Shown one piece after another: positions 15,790-23,440 of a stretch of DNA of 64,000 nt. The position numbers and the translations under genes were made by a program. Each line of letters opens with the position of its first letter. Position 1 is the stretch's first letter. The notes below the pieces were generated by a model that worked only from the letters and a program-made list of their open reading frames with translations, was not told where the DNA came from and searched no databases. The stretch comes from Asanoa sp040676615 (lineage in GTDB: Bacteria > Actinomycetota > Actinomycetes > Mycobacteriales > Micromonosporaceae). The DNA is taken from the NCBI RefSeq assembly GCF_040676615.1, contig NZ_JBFAPI010000008.1, positions 124,001-188,000 on the forward strand, read 5' to 3'.

Positions 15790-18117
15790 ATGACATCGAC
15801 CGCGGTGCACCCCTTCCGCAAGATGGCACGCGCGGGCCCACGTGATCCACAATGGACGCCGCTGCGGGCTGGCCAGATCGTGGTCGCCCAAGCCGCCGTC
15901 GCGGGCGTCCTGGCCGCACTCGGCCATGGCCCGCTCGTCTTGGCCACCGCCTGCACCCTCGGTGCCGCGGTGGTGATTGTGGCTTTTGCCCGGGTACGCG
16001 GCCGCTGGCTCCACAGCTGGCTCTCGATCGGCATCCGGTATGCGGCCCGGCGCCACTCACTGCCGGCCCATGCCACACCGACCGAACTGATGCGCTTCCT
16101 CGCCCCTGACGTGGCCCTGTCGCCAGACGCCACGTTCGTCGACGCCGACGGCCTGGTCACCGTCTTCGAAATGGACGAGGCGGTTGTCGGATCCGAGCCA
16201 GCCACGCTGCCCGACTTGGCGGCACTGCACGGCCCGGCCGAACCACACGGACCGCACGGCATGCGCGGCACGACCGGACCACACAGCATGCTCGGCGTGC
16301 TCGGTCCGCACGGCACGACCGGACCGCACACCATGCCCGGCCCGCACGGCATGCTCGGCGTGCCCGGCCCGCACCGCACGGCCGGGGCGCACGGCATGAC
16401 CGGGACGCGATTCATCGCGGAGGCGCCCAGGACAGCGGGGGCTGGAGCCGACGCGACCGAGCCGATCCAGGTTTCCATTCACCTCCTGGTGACGGCCACT
16501 GCGGCGCCCGCGTCGGGGTTGAGCGACTCACTGGCGGGCGCCTCTTATCGGCAGTTGACCGGCGACCGGGTGCTGGCCGGGCGTCGAACCTTCGTCGTCC
16601 TGCGGGTCCATCGGCCGCCGGGCTGGTCGGACGCCGATCTGCGGCCGACGCTCGCCGCCGTCACCCGGCGCGTCACCAAACGCCTTGGCCCGCACCGGCG
16701 GCTGGACCACGAAGAGGGCCCGGCGACGCTGGCCGAACTCGCCCACCACGAAGGGGCCGGCGGCGTCGACGAGCGTTGGTCCTTCGTCGTGATCGGGGGG
16801 CTCTGCCAGGCGACCTACCGGCTCACGGTCTTCGGGGACGCGGACAACGTGGCACGGTTGGCGCAACGCGTGCCCACCCTCCCGACCGCCGCGACGACGC
16901 TCGCCGACGGCAACGGCTCGCGGAGGCCGACGGCGATGGGCGGCGACCGCGGGCGGCGGCCCGTGACCACCTTGGCGGTCCGTCTCGCGGCGACCTCGCC
17001 GGAGGAGTTGGCACACGCCGACCGAGCCCTGCGGCACCTCGCCACGGCCGAGCGGGCAACCGTGCGCCGCCTCGACGGTGAGCACCGATTCGCAACGGCG
17101 GAGACGCTCCTCGTGGGTGGATACGCGCGATCTCTGGGACTCAGACCCTCAGATCCGCGGGCCGGCAACGCGGATCAGATGGCTGGCGGGCCGCCCGAGC
17201 AGCCGCGACCGGACGCCGCTCATCCGGTTGCGCCGCCACCGACATCGACACCGAGGCCGAGACCGCGGCCACGACCACGTCAACCGCGGCCGGCAAGGTC
17301 GGGCCAGCAGACTGCAACGCCGAACCGCCACCCGCTGCCTCCGGCGGGGCTGGTGCTTGGCTACGACCGATACGGGATGCCCGTCGTCGCCCGGATATTT
17401 CGGCCTGGGGCTACCCGGGTCGTCGTCGTCGGCGGGCTGCGCACAGCACACCTCGTCGCGTTCCGGGCTCTGGCCCTGGGTGCCCGGATCGACGTGCGAA
17501 CTCGTCGGTGGGCCGCCTGGAGCGGCTTCGCCGACGACGCCGGCGCTCCCCCGCACGCCATCACGGTGACCCCCGACGCGGCGGCCGTCCCGCCGTGGGC
17601 CGCGGGCGTCGGCACGCCAGACGTGGCCTTTCGCGGCTCGACGCACAGCGGGCCAGGGTCGAACGGTGCAGGAACGCCGCTGCGGCCGACCTTGACCATC
17701 GTCGACGCCGCCACGCGCGCGCTGGTTGCGGCTGCCCGGCGCTCGCCCAACGGGAGCCAACCAACAGGCGATCGTGACCAGGGCTGGGTGACCACACCAC
17801 AGGCCGCACCGCAGACCCGCTCAGGCAGCCCGCCACAAAGAACCGGCCACGGCGGCCGGTCGACCCCGCGCTGGCACGCCACCGTCACGATCCGCGACGA
17901 ACTCACCGAAGCGGACAAGGGCCTGCTCACGGCCGCCGACCTCGTCGTTCTCGACGCCATCGGCCCCGACGAAGCCAAACTCGTCAGGGACGTCTTCGAC
18001 GTCGAGGTCGACCACCTCGGCCATGACACGGTCGCCCTCATCGGCAGGGGGCACCCGCCCACCTGGGCCACGCTCGCACCGACCCCGATAGAACGGTCCA
18101 GGCACAACACCGAGTGA
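15790..18117 (+). CDS. eccE: type VII secretion protein EccE with Gly-Pro-His insertion
   Basis: The product is 775 residues. Two membrane helices near residues 27-66 (VVAQAAVAGVLAALG, PLVLATACTLGAAVVIVAF) followed by the FARVRGRWLHSWLSIGIRYAARR stretch are typical of EccE. The cytosolic/peripheral core continues with RFLAPDVAL, YRQLTGDRVLAGRRTFVVLR and SFVVIGGLCQATYRL. Residues about 150-207 are a Gly-Pro-His/Met repeat insertion not expected in EccE. From about residue 470 a Pro/Arg linker leads to a second domain (VVVVGGLRTAHLVAFRALALG, LVVLDAIGPDEAKLVRDVF) seen in long EccE proteins. EccE sits at the edge of the type VII core complex. It is divergent from eccB and no other core gene follows it. 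Confidence 0.88.
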   Translation: MTSTAVHPFRKMARAGPRDPQWTPLRAGQIVVAQAAVAGVLAALGHGPLVLATACTLGAAVVIVAFARVRGRWLHSWLSIGIRYAARRHSLPAHATPTELMRFLAPDVALSPDATFVDADGLVTVFEMDEAVVGSEPATLPDLAALHGPAEPHGPHGMRGTTGPHSMLGVLGPHGTTGPHTMPGPHGMLGVPGPHRTAGAHGMTGTRFIAEAPRTAGAGADATEPIQVSIHLLVTATAAPASGLSDSLAGASYRQLTGDRVLAGRRTFVVLRVHRPPGWSDADLRPTLAAVTRRVTKRLGPHRRLDHEEGPATLAELAHHEGAGGVDERWSFVVIGGLCQATYRLTVFGDADNVARLAQRVPTLPTAATTLADGNGSRRPTAMGGDRGRRPVTTLAVRLAATSPEELAHADRALRHLATAERATVRRLDGEHRFATAETLLVGGYARSLGLRPSDPRAGNADQMAGGPPEQPRPDAAHPVAPPPTSTPRPRPRPRPRQPRPARSGQQTATPNRHPLPPAGLVLGYDRYGMPVVARIFRPGATRVVVVGGLRTAHLVAFRALALGARIDVRTRRWAAWSGFADDAGAPPHAITVTPDAAAVPPWAAGVGTPDVAFRGSTHSGPGSNGAGTPLRPTLTIVDAATRALVAAARRSPNGSQPTGDRDQGWVTTPQAAPQTRSGSPPQRTGHGGRSTPRWHATVTIRDELTEADKGLLTAADLVVLDAIGPDEAKLVRDVFDVEVDHLGHDTVALIGRGHPPTWATLAPTPIERSRHNTE
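16240..16410 (+). repeat. Gly-Pro-His repeat insertion in EccE
   Basis: Encodes about eight units of the type GPHG(M/T)xG, for example GPHGMRGTTGPHSMLGV and GPHGMLGVPGPHRTAG. DNA units centre on GGNCCGCACGGCATG. His makes up about one residue in six, so the loop could bind metal or be pH-responsive; this is inference. Confidence 0.8.
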
Positions 18118-18194
18118 TGTCGATGCGTCGCAGCCCGTGAGCAGGGCGGGAAACTGACGGTGAGGGGGCGACTCGGGGCGATCTCCATGGCACT

Positions 18195-18590
18195 ATGCCG
18201 CGCATGGGTTTCATGAAGGGTGTTCTTGTCCGGCTGCTGGCCACGGCGTTCGCGTTCTGGCTGGCCACCCTGATCATTCCGGGCATCACGCTGGACACCG
18301 ACTCGACCGGGCAGGTCGTGCTCACCGTCGTTCTGGTCGCGGTGATCTTCGGTGTGGTCAATGCCGTGCTTCAGCCGATCATCAAGACGCTCGGCTGCGG
18401 TCTTTACATCCTGACGCTCGGGCTGATCGCCATCGTCGTAAACGCCTTGCTCTTCCTGTTGACGGGATGGATCGCCGAGCAGGTCGACCTGCCGTTCGAC
18501 GTCGAGAACTTCTGGCCAGCCGCGGTGCTCGGTGCGCTCTTCGTGAGCCTCGTCACCTGGGTGCTGGGTCTGATCTTCGATCGCGACTGA
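18195..18590 (+). CDS. small four-helix membrane protein, phage-holin-family (DUF) type
   Basis: The product is 131 residues, almost entirely hydrophobic with four helices: LLATAFAFWLATLIIPGI, GQVVLTVVLVAVIFGVVNAVL, CGLYILTLGLIAIVVNALLFLL and WPAAVLGALFVSLVTWVLGLIF. It has the NAVLQPIIKTLG and TGWIAEQ features of the widespread 'phage holin family 4' / YvlD-like group. These are chromosomal membrane proteins of unclear role, not lysis proteins. ATG 18195 or ATG 18204 could start it; neither has a strong SD. It is followed by a GC-rich hairpin. Confidence 0.85.
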   Translation: MPRMGFMKGVLVRLLATAFAFWLATLIIPGITLDTDSTGQVVLTVVLVAVIFGVVNAVLQPIIKTLGCGLYILTLGLIAIVVNALLFLLTGWIAEQVDLPFDVENFWPAAVLGALFVSLVTWVLGLIFDRD

Positions 18591-18646
18591 GCACGACGGC
18601 AAAACAGCAGAAACCAGCCCGGACACGGGCCGCGGCTGGTGCATTG

Positions 18647-18673
18647 GCCCGCGACCGTCGAACGGTCGCGGGC
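18647..18673. terminator. hairpin between membrane-protein gene and GNAT gene
   Basis: Perfect 11-bp stem GCCCGCGACCG / CGGTCGCGGGC with loop TCGAA. It has no T-tract, so it resembles the I-shaped terminators reported in actinobacteria. It directly abuts the -10 box of the next gene. Confidence 0.6.
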
Positions 18674-18679
18674 TAGCGT
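18674..18679 (+). promoter_or_regulatory. -10 box, leaderless promoter of GNAT-rarD
   Basis: TAGCGT lies 7 bases before GTG 18687. It starts at the last base of the preceding hairpin, so any -35 would lie inside the hairpin. Confidence 0.4.
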
Positions 18680-18686
18680 CGTCTGC

Positions 18687-19148
18687 GTGGAGATAAGCAC
18701 GGCGCACGACATCACCAGGACGGCCACCCGCGACGGGTACGAGCTCTCCACCGACCCCGACCGCATCGACGTGGACCGGGTCTACGACTGGCTTTCCACC
18801 GACGCCTACTGGGCCAAGGGCCGCCCGCGCGAGGTCGTCGAGCGGTCGTTCGCCAACTCGGTGTTGTTCGGGATCTACAAAGACGGCCAGCAGGTGGCCT
18901 TCGCCCGGGTGGTGACCGACCGGGCCACGTTCGGCTGGCTGTGCGACGTCTACGTCGTCCCGGCCGAGCGCGGCCACGGCCTCGGCACCTGGCTCGCCGA
19001 GGCGGCACGCGACACGCTGGCCGAGATCGGCGTACTCCGGATCATCCTGGCCACCTGGGACGCCCACGGCGTCTACGCCAAGGCCGGCTTCGTGCCGGTC
19101 GCCCGCCCGGACCGCTGGATGGAGATCGACCGGCGGAACACTCCATGA
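18687..19148 (+). CDS. GNAT family N-acetyltransferase
   Basis: The product is 153 residues. The GNAT core is visible: substrate-side strands VLFGIYKDGQQVAFARVVTD, then CDVYVVPAERGHGLGTWLAEA, the acetyl-CoA loop (RGHGLG in place of R/QxxGxG/A), and the final AKAGFVPVARPDRWMEI. The first 35 residues (RDGYELSTDPDRIDVDRVYDWLS) match a common bacterial subgroup of unknown substrate. The start at GTG 18687 is preferred over the open upstream frame because of the -10 box 7 bases earlier. It overlaps rarD by ATGA, so the two are co-translated. Confidence 0.85.
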   Translation: MEISTAHDITRTATRDGYELSTDPDRIDVDRVYDWLSTDAYWAKGRPREVVERSFANSVLFGIYKDGQQVAFARVVTDRATFGWLCDVYVVPAERGHGLGTWLAEAARDTLAEIGVLRIILATWDAHGVYAKAGFVPVARPDRWMEIDRRNTP

Positions 19149-20056
19149 CGGAGCTGCGCAAGGGCTACCTCTTCGGCCTCAGCGCGTTCTTGCTCTGGGG
19201 CTTCATGCCGCTCTACATCAAGCAACTGCACGATGCCGGCTCGCTGGAGATCCTGGCCCACCGGGTGGTCTGGTCGGTGGTGCTGGTCGCCCTGATCCTC
19301 GCGGTCCTCAGAAAGGGACGGCAGGTCGTCGCGCTCCTCAAGAAGCCACGGACGGTCGCGATCATCGCCTTCGCCGCCGCGCTGCTGGCCGTCAACTGGT
19401 GGATGTACATCTACGGCGTCAACAGCGACCGGGTCGTCGAGACGGCCCTGGGCTACTTCATCAACCCGCTGGTGACCGTCGTGCTCGGGGTCACCGTGCT
19501 GCGCGAGCGCCTGCGCCCGGCGCAGTGGCTCGCGGTCGGCATCGGCGCGGTCGCGGTGCTGGTGCTCACCATCGACTACGGCCGGCTGCCCTACATCGCG
19601 CTCACCCTGGCGGTCAGCTTCGGCGGCTACGGCCTGGTGAAGAAGCGGCTCAACCTGGCCGCCGCGGAAGGGCTGCTGGTCGAGTCCGGGGTGCTGGCGA
19701 TCCCGTGCCTCAGCTACCTGATCTGGCTGACGAGCACGCCGCACAGCACGTTCGGCGACCACGCACACACCACGATCCTGCTGGTGCTGGCCGGCGCGGT
19801 CACCGCGGTGCCGCTGCTGTTCTTCGCCGGCGCCGCCAACCGGATCCCACTGTCGGCCCTCGGCATCCTGCAATACCTGACGCCGATCCTGCAGTTGGCC
19901 CTCGGCGTCTTCCTCTACCACGAGCCGATGCCGCCGGCCCGCCTCGCCGGCTTCGCCCTCGTCTGGCTCGCCCTGATCGTCTTCACCGCCGACGGACTCC
20001 GCACGGCACGAGCCAACCGCCCGACGGTAAAACAACGAGAACTGGCCAAGACCTAA
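19145..20056 (+). CDS. EamA-family permease, RarD type
   Basis: The product is 303 residues with about ten membrane helices in two EamA halves. It starts MTELRKGYLFGLSAFLLWGFMPLYIKQL, the signature RarD opening. The conserved segments ILAHRVVWSVVLV, NWWMYIYGVN, ALGYFINPLVTV and LGILQYLTPILQLALGV are all present. RarD-type proteins are drug/metabolite exporters of unknown physiological substrate in the inner membrane. The start overlaps the GNAT stop as ATGA. The stop codon overlaps the stop of the convergent anti-sigma gene, leaving no room for a conventional terminator. Confidence 0.9.
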   Translation: MTELRKGYLFGLSAFLLWGFMPLYIKQLHDAGSLEILAHRVVWSVVLVALILAVLRKGRQVVALLKKPRTVAIIAFAAALLAVNWWMYIYGVNSDRVVETALGYFINPLVTVVLGVTVLRERLRPAQWLAVGIGAVAVLVLTIDYGRLPYIALTLAVSFGGYGLVKKRLNLAAAEGLLVESGVLAIPCLSYLIWLTSTPHSTFGDHAHTTILLVLAGAVTAVPLLFFAGAANRIPLSALGILQYLTPILQLALGVFLYHEPMPPARLAGFALVWLALIVFTADGLRTARANRPTVKQRELAKT

Positions 20057-20781
20057 GGCACGTCGTACGCGAGCAGCGCCGTCCCGTCATACCGGGTCAG
20101 CTCCAACCGCGCGAGTTCCCGCCCGGTGAACCGGGTCGCCCCGTTGAACTCCACCGTCTCGCCGGCCTGGGCCGACCACGACCCGACCTGTTCCTTCGAG
20201 CCGTCGGCACCGTGCGCCACCAACCGGAACGTCCACGCCTTCGACGACCTGGTCTCGCCGGCATCGTAGGTGCAGCGCATGCTGATCTCGGTGCCCCACG
20301 AGGTGCCGTTGACCCCGATGTCGGCCTTGACCGGCACCGCGCCGTTGACCGGCTGCATCGCCACCAGCTTGACGCCGACCTGGGTGCCGCGCGCGGCGAT
20401 CGGCCCGGCACCGGCATCGCCGCCGAACCAGCCGGCCTCGGCCCCGGCCACGCCGACACCCACGACCGCGGCGAGGGCCGCGGCGGCCAGGGCGGCGCCC
20501 GCGTACCGCCGACGCCTGATCTTGCGGATCCGGCGGCGTTCCGCGCCCACGGCGGTGAGCAGCGCGGGCATCCGATCCTCGGGCGGCGCCGGAGCCGACG
20601 GGTCCAACCCGCTCGGGTCGGTGAGCCGGCCCAGCAGGCCGGGCAGCACCGCGATCTCGGCGACCGCCTCCCGGCATTCGAGGCAGCCGGCCAGGTGCCG
20701 CTCGTATTCGGCACGCTCGCTGGGCGACAGGGCACCCAGGACGTAGGCGCCGTCGTCGAGCGCGTGCGGACAGTTGGTCAC
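20053..20781 (-). CDS. zinc-containing anti-sigma factor, membrane anchored
   Basis: The product is 242 residues. The N-terminal domain contains H29-x3-C33-x2-C36 (HLAGCLEC), the ZAS zinc motif that grips an ECF sigma factor. A single membrane helix lies near 97-116 (GAALAAAALAAVVGVGVAGA). The outer domain (GTQVGVKLVAMQPVNGAVPV..., one Cys) should sense an envelope signal. The GTG start overlaps the sigma-factor stop codon as GTGA, the coupling expected for a sigma/anti-sigma pair. The activating signal is unknown. Confidence 0.93.
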   Translation of the reverse strand: MTNCPHALDDGAYVLGALSPSERAEYERHLAGCLECREAVAEIAVLPGLLGRLTDPSGLDPSAPAPPEDRMPALLTAVGAERRRIRKIRRRRYAGAALAAAALAAVVGVGVAGAEAGWFGGDAGAGPIAARGTQVGVKLVAMQPVNGAVPVKADIGVNGTSWGTEISMRCTYDAGETRSSKAWTFRLVAHGADGSKEQVGSWSAQAGETVEFNGATRFTGRELARLELTRYDGTALLAYDVP

Positions 20782-21293
20782 TGGGTCACCCCCATCTCCT
20801 CCAGTACGAGACGCAACGAGCGCAGCGCGTAGTGCGTGCGCGATTTCACCGTGCCGGGCGGCACGCCGAGCCGGACGGATGCCTCCGCGACCGAGCGGCC
20901 CTGGTAGAAGCACTCGACCAGCACGTCACGGTGGGCTGGCGACAGCCGCGCCAGCGCCTCCGCGACCGTCCAGGCCTCCACCGCCCGGTCGGCCTCGTCG
21001 ACCTCGGGCGGCGGTTCGGGCAGGTCGTCGGTCACCACCTCGCCGACCCGCGACGCCCGTCGGCGCCACGCGTCGATGGCGAGGTGTCGCGCGGTGGTGA
21101 ACAGCCAGGCCCGCACCGAGCCGCGCTCCGGGTCGAGCGCCTCCGGATGGCGCCAGGCTCGCAGCAACGTCTCCTGCACCAGGTCTTCGGCCCGTTGCCG
21201 GTCGCCGCTCACCAACCGCAACGCGTGCGCGAAGAGCGCGTCACCGTGCTCTTCGTTGAGCGCGCGCAGCAACTCAGCGTCGTCGTCGGCCAA
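20778..21293 (-). CDS. ECF sigma factor
   Basis: The product is 171 residues from TTG 21293, which has GGGGAGG 10 bases upstream; GTG 21332 is possible but has no SD. Region 2 is clear (ALRLVSGDRQRAEDLVQETLLRAWRH, then GSVRAWLFTTARHLAIDAWRRR). Region 4 is LSPAHRDVLVECFYQGRSV... with the helix-turn-helix GVPPGTVKSRTHYALRSLR. It resembles the SigK/SigL type that works with a ZAS anti-sigma, which is the next gene. It lies downstream of an IclR gene on the same strand. Its regulon cannot be read from here. Confidence 0.93.
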   Translation of the reverse strand: MADDDAELLRALNEEHGDALFAHALRLVSGDRQRAEDLVQETLLRAWRHPEALDPERGSVRAWLFTTARHLAIDAWRRRASRVGEVVTDDLPEPPPEVDEADRAVEAWTVAEALARLSPAHRDVLVECFYQGRSVAEASVRLGVPPGTVKSRTHYALRSLRLVLEEMGVTQ

Positions 21294-21352
21294 GCTTCCG
21301 GGCCTCCCCTGATCTGTCCCACTCCAACGCACGCACGGCGCGCGTCAGCGGT

Positions 21353-22147
21353 TCAGCCGTTTCCGTTGTCGGGCGCGCCCAGTGCGTCGGAGACCGAGCG
21401 GGCGACCGCGAGCAGCTTCGCCCGCACAACGCGAGCTGATGTCATCATCTCCGCCGCGGGCAGGGCGCAGGCGAGCACCACCCTGCGTTCCATGTCACGG
21501 TCGGGCGAGACGATGACGGCCGCGCACGCGACACCCGGGCGGTATTGCCCCATCTCCAGGTGCATGCCGCGCCGTTCGCCGGCCGCGAGGTCGCTCTCGA
21601 ACGCCTCGGTGGTGGTCAGGGTCTGCTGGGTGAACGGCCGCATCCCGTATTCGCGGAGGTAGCGGAAGCGCTGGTCGGGGGTGAGGGTGGCGAGCAGGGC
21701 CTTGCCGAGGGCGGTCGCGTGCGCGCCTTCGTCGAACCCCGGGACCATCTCCTCCAGGTAGGGCGACCGCGGTCCGTCCGCCGACGCTGTCACGGCGACC
21801 TGGCCGCCTACAAACCGGCCCAGGTAGTGGCTGTAGCCGGTGTCAGCGGCCGCTCGGCGCAGCGCGTCACCGACCGCGGGCGGGCCACGGAACGCCGCGA
21901 CCAACTCCCGGTAGCGGTCGGCGACCTCGAGCCCGACGATGTAGGTGCCGTCTTCCCGGCGGATCACGTAGCCCTCGTAGGCCAGGGTGCGCACGAGGTG
22001 ATAGGTCGTCGCGACGGTCAGCTCGCAGCGGCGGGCGACCTGCTTCACGGTGAGGCCCTTCGGGGCCCGTCCGACCGCTTCCAGCACCCGGAGGGCGCGG
22101 GAGACGCTGCGAATCAGGTCCGATGGTTCTGCCAGAGGATCGCGCAC
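21353..22147 (-). CDS. IclR-family transcriptional regulator
   Basis: The product is 264 residues (266 if GTG 22153 is used). GTG 22147 is preferred because GGAGGT then sits about 8 bases upstream. The winged helix-turn-helix is near residues 14-75 (ALRVLEAVGRAPKGLTVKQVARRCELTVATTYHLVRTL...YIVG). The rest is the IclR effector domain (HATALGKALLATLTPDQ, GVACAAVIVSP). The ligand is unknown. An inverted repeat TCGAGAA-N8-TTCTCGA lies 68 bases upstream and may be its own operator. It is followed 60 bases later by the sigma-factor gene, so co-transcription is possible. Confidence 0.9.
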   Translation of the reverse strand: MRDPLAEPSDLIRSVSRALRVLEAVGRAPKGLTVKQVARRCELTVATTYHLVRTLAYEGYVIRREDGTYIVGLEVADRYRELVAAFRGPPAVGDALRRAAADTGYSHYLGRFVGGQVAVTASADGPRSPYLEEMVPGFDEGAHATALGKALLATLTPDQRFRYLREYGMRPFTQQTLTTTEAFESDLAAGERRGMHLEMGQYRPGVACAAVIVSPDRDMERRVVLACALPAAEMMTSARVVRAKLLAVARSVSDALGAPDNGNG

Positions 22148-22214
22148 ACCCACCTCCGCGGGCCGGGGCTTACACCATATGAAAAAGCTCCCGTCCGCGA
22201 AATGCCTGTTGGTA

Positions 22215-22236
22215 TCGAGAACGCCAAATTTCTCGA
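22215..22236. promoter_or_regulatory. candidate operator upstream of IclR gene
   Basis: Perfect 7-bp arms TCGAGAA (22215-22221) and TTCTCGA (22230-22236) separated by 8 bases. It lies in the only intergenic DNA upstream of the IclR gene. IclR proteins commonly bind short palindromes at their own promoter; the assignment here is inference. Confidence 0.4.
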
Positions 22237-22312
22237 CACGGAGCGTCGATGCGCCCGATACGCGGAGTTCATCCGCCCCACAGTGTCGGCGACCTGACCG
22301 ACGAAGGGGTGA

Positions 22313-23338
22313 CTAGCCGGTGCGGTCGGCGATGAAGTCGCAGAGCGACTCGAGGGCGGCCCGCGTCGGGTTGGCCGGCAACGGCGCCAGCCGCTCCCGC
22401 GCCTCCTCGGCATAGCTGCGGACCGTCTCGCGGGCCCGCTTCATCGCCGCGGACTCGCGCAGCAGCACCAGCGCCTCGGCGTGCAGGTCGTCGTCGGTGA
22501 CCGGGCCGGCGGCGAGGATCTCGCGCAGCCGGGCAGCCGCCGGGTCGGTGTCGTCGGAGGCCAGCGCGTAGAGCACCGGCAGCGTGGGCACGCCCTCGCG
22601 CAGGTCGGTGCCGGGCGTCTTGCCGCTCTGCTCCGACTCGGAGGCGATGTCGAGCAGGTCGTCGGAGAGCTGGAACGCGATGCCCATCTTCTCGCCGTAG
22701 CGGGCCAGCGCCTCGGTCTGCTCCGGGGTGGCACCGCCGAACATGCCGCCGAACCGGGCGGAGGTGGCGATCAGCGAGCCGGTCTTCTCGGCCAGCACGT
22801 CGAGGTAGTGCGCCACCGGTTCGCCGTCGCGCGGGCCCACCGTCTCGGCGATCTGACCGTGCACGAGCCGGGCGAACGTGCGCGCCTGCAGCCGGACGGC
22901 ATCGGGGCCCAGATCGGCGGCGAGATCGGCGGCCCGGGCGAAAAGGTAGTCGCCGACCAGGATCGCGACCGAGTTGGTCCATCGTGAGTTGGCGCTGCGG
23001 ACGCCGCGCCGCACGGGCGCCTCGTCCATCACGTCGTCGTGGTAGAGCGTCGCCAGGTGCGTCAGCTCCATCACCACGGCGGCGGGCACCACCATCGGGG
23101 CCGTCGCGTCGCCGAACTGCGCGCCCAGCGCGACCAGCAATGGCCGGAACCGCTTGCCGCCGGCCTCGACGAGGTGCCGTGCGGCTTCGGTGACCATCGG
23201 GTCGGCGCTGGTCACGCAGGTGCGCAACTCGTCTTCGACGGCCGCCAGCACCGCACGCGCGGACGCCTCGACCTCAGGATCGACGAAGTCGACCCCGATC
23301 GAGGTCAGGTCCTCAGCCCCCCTCACCACGTAACCCAC
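22313..23338 (-). CDS. long-chain polyprenyl diphosphate synthase
   Basis: The product is 341 residues. The first Asp-rich motif is DDVMD at 101-105 and the second is DDLLD at 226-230, with GGKRFRPLL at 60-68 and the KTGSLI segment near 185. It elongates IPP onto an allylic primer, and small residues before the first Asp motif suggest a long product. It is most likely the synthase of the menaquinone side chain (GrcC/HepT type). The context, directly downstream of nuoN on the same strand and in a block with menG and a MenJ-like reductase, supports this. A terminator separates it from nuoN, so it probably has its own promoter. Starts on GTG. Confidence 0.88.
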   Translation of the reverse strand: MGYVVRGAEDLTSIGVDFVDPEVEASARAVLAAVEDELRTCVTSADPMVTEAARHLVEAGGKRFRPLLVALGAQFGDATAPMVVPAAVVMELTHLATLYHDDVMDEAPVRRGVRSANSRWTNSVAILVGDYLFARAADLAADLGPDAVRLQARTFARLVHGQIAETVGPRDGEPVAHYLDVLAEKTGSLIATSARFGGMFGGATPEQTEALARYGEKMGIAFQLSDDLLDIASESEQSGKTPGTDLREGVPTLPVLYALASDDTDPAAARLREILAAGPVTDDDLHAEALVLLRESAAMKRARETVRSYAEEARERLAPLPANPTRAALESLCDFIADRTG

Positions 23339-23397
23339 GATGCCACACCACGAAATCGACTCAGCGTGGGGATAGGCCTCGCAACCACCGGAAATGC

Positions 23398-23429
23398 CGG
23401 AAGGGGGCCGCCGTAGCGACCCCCTTCCG
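23398..23429 (-). terminator. terminator at the end of the nuo operon
   Basis: 10-bp perfect stem CGGAAGGGGG / CCCCCTTCCG with a 12-base loop, 12 bases past the nuoN stop. There is no strong T-tract. Confidence 0.7.
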
Positions 23430-23440
23430 ACAAACCTCCG

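Noticed and set aside
18195..18590. Prophage holin
   Set aside because: The family name is historical. No phage genes are nearby, and the protein is a common chromosomal membrane protein.
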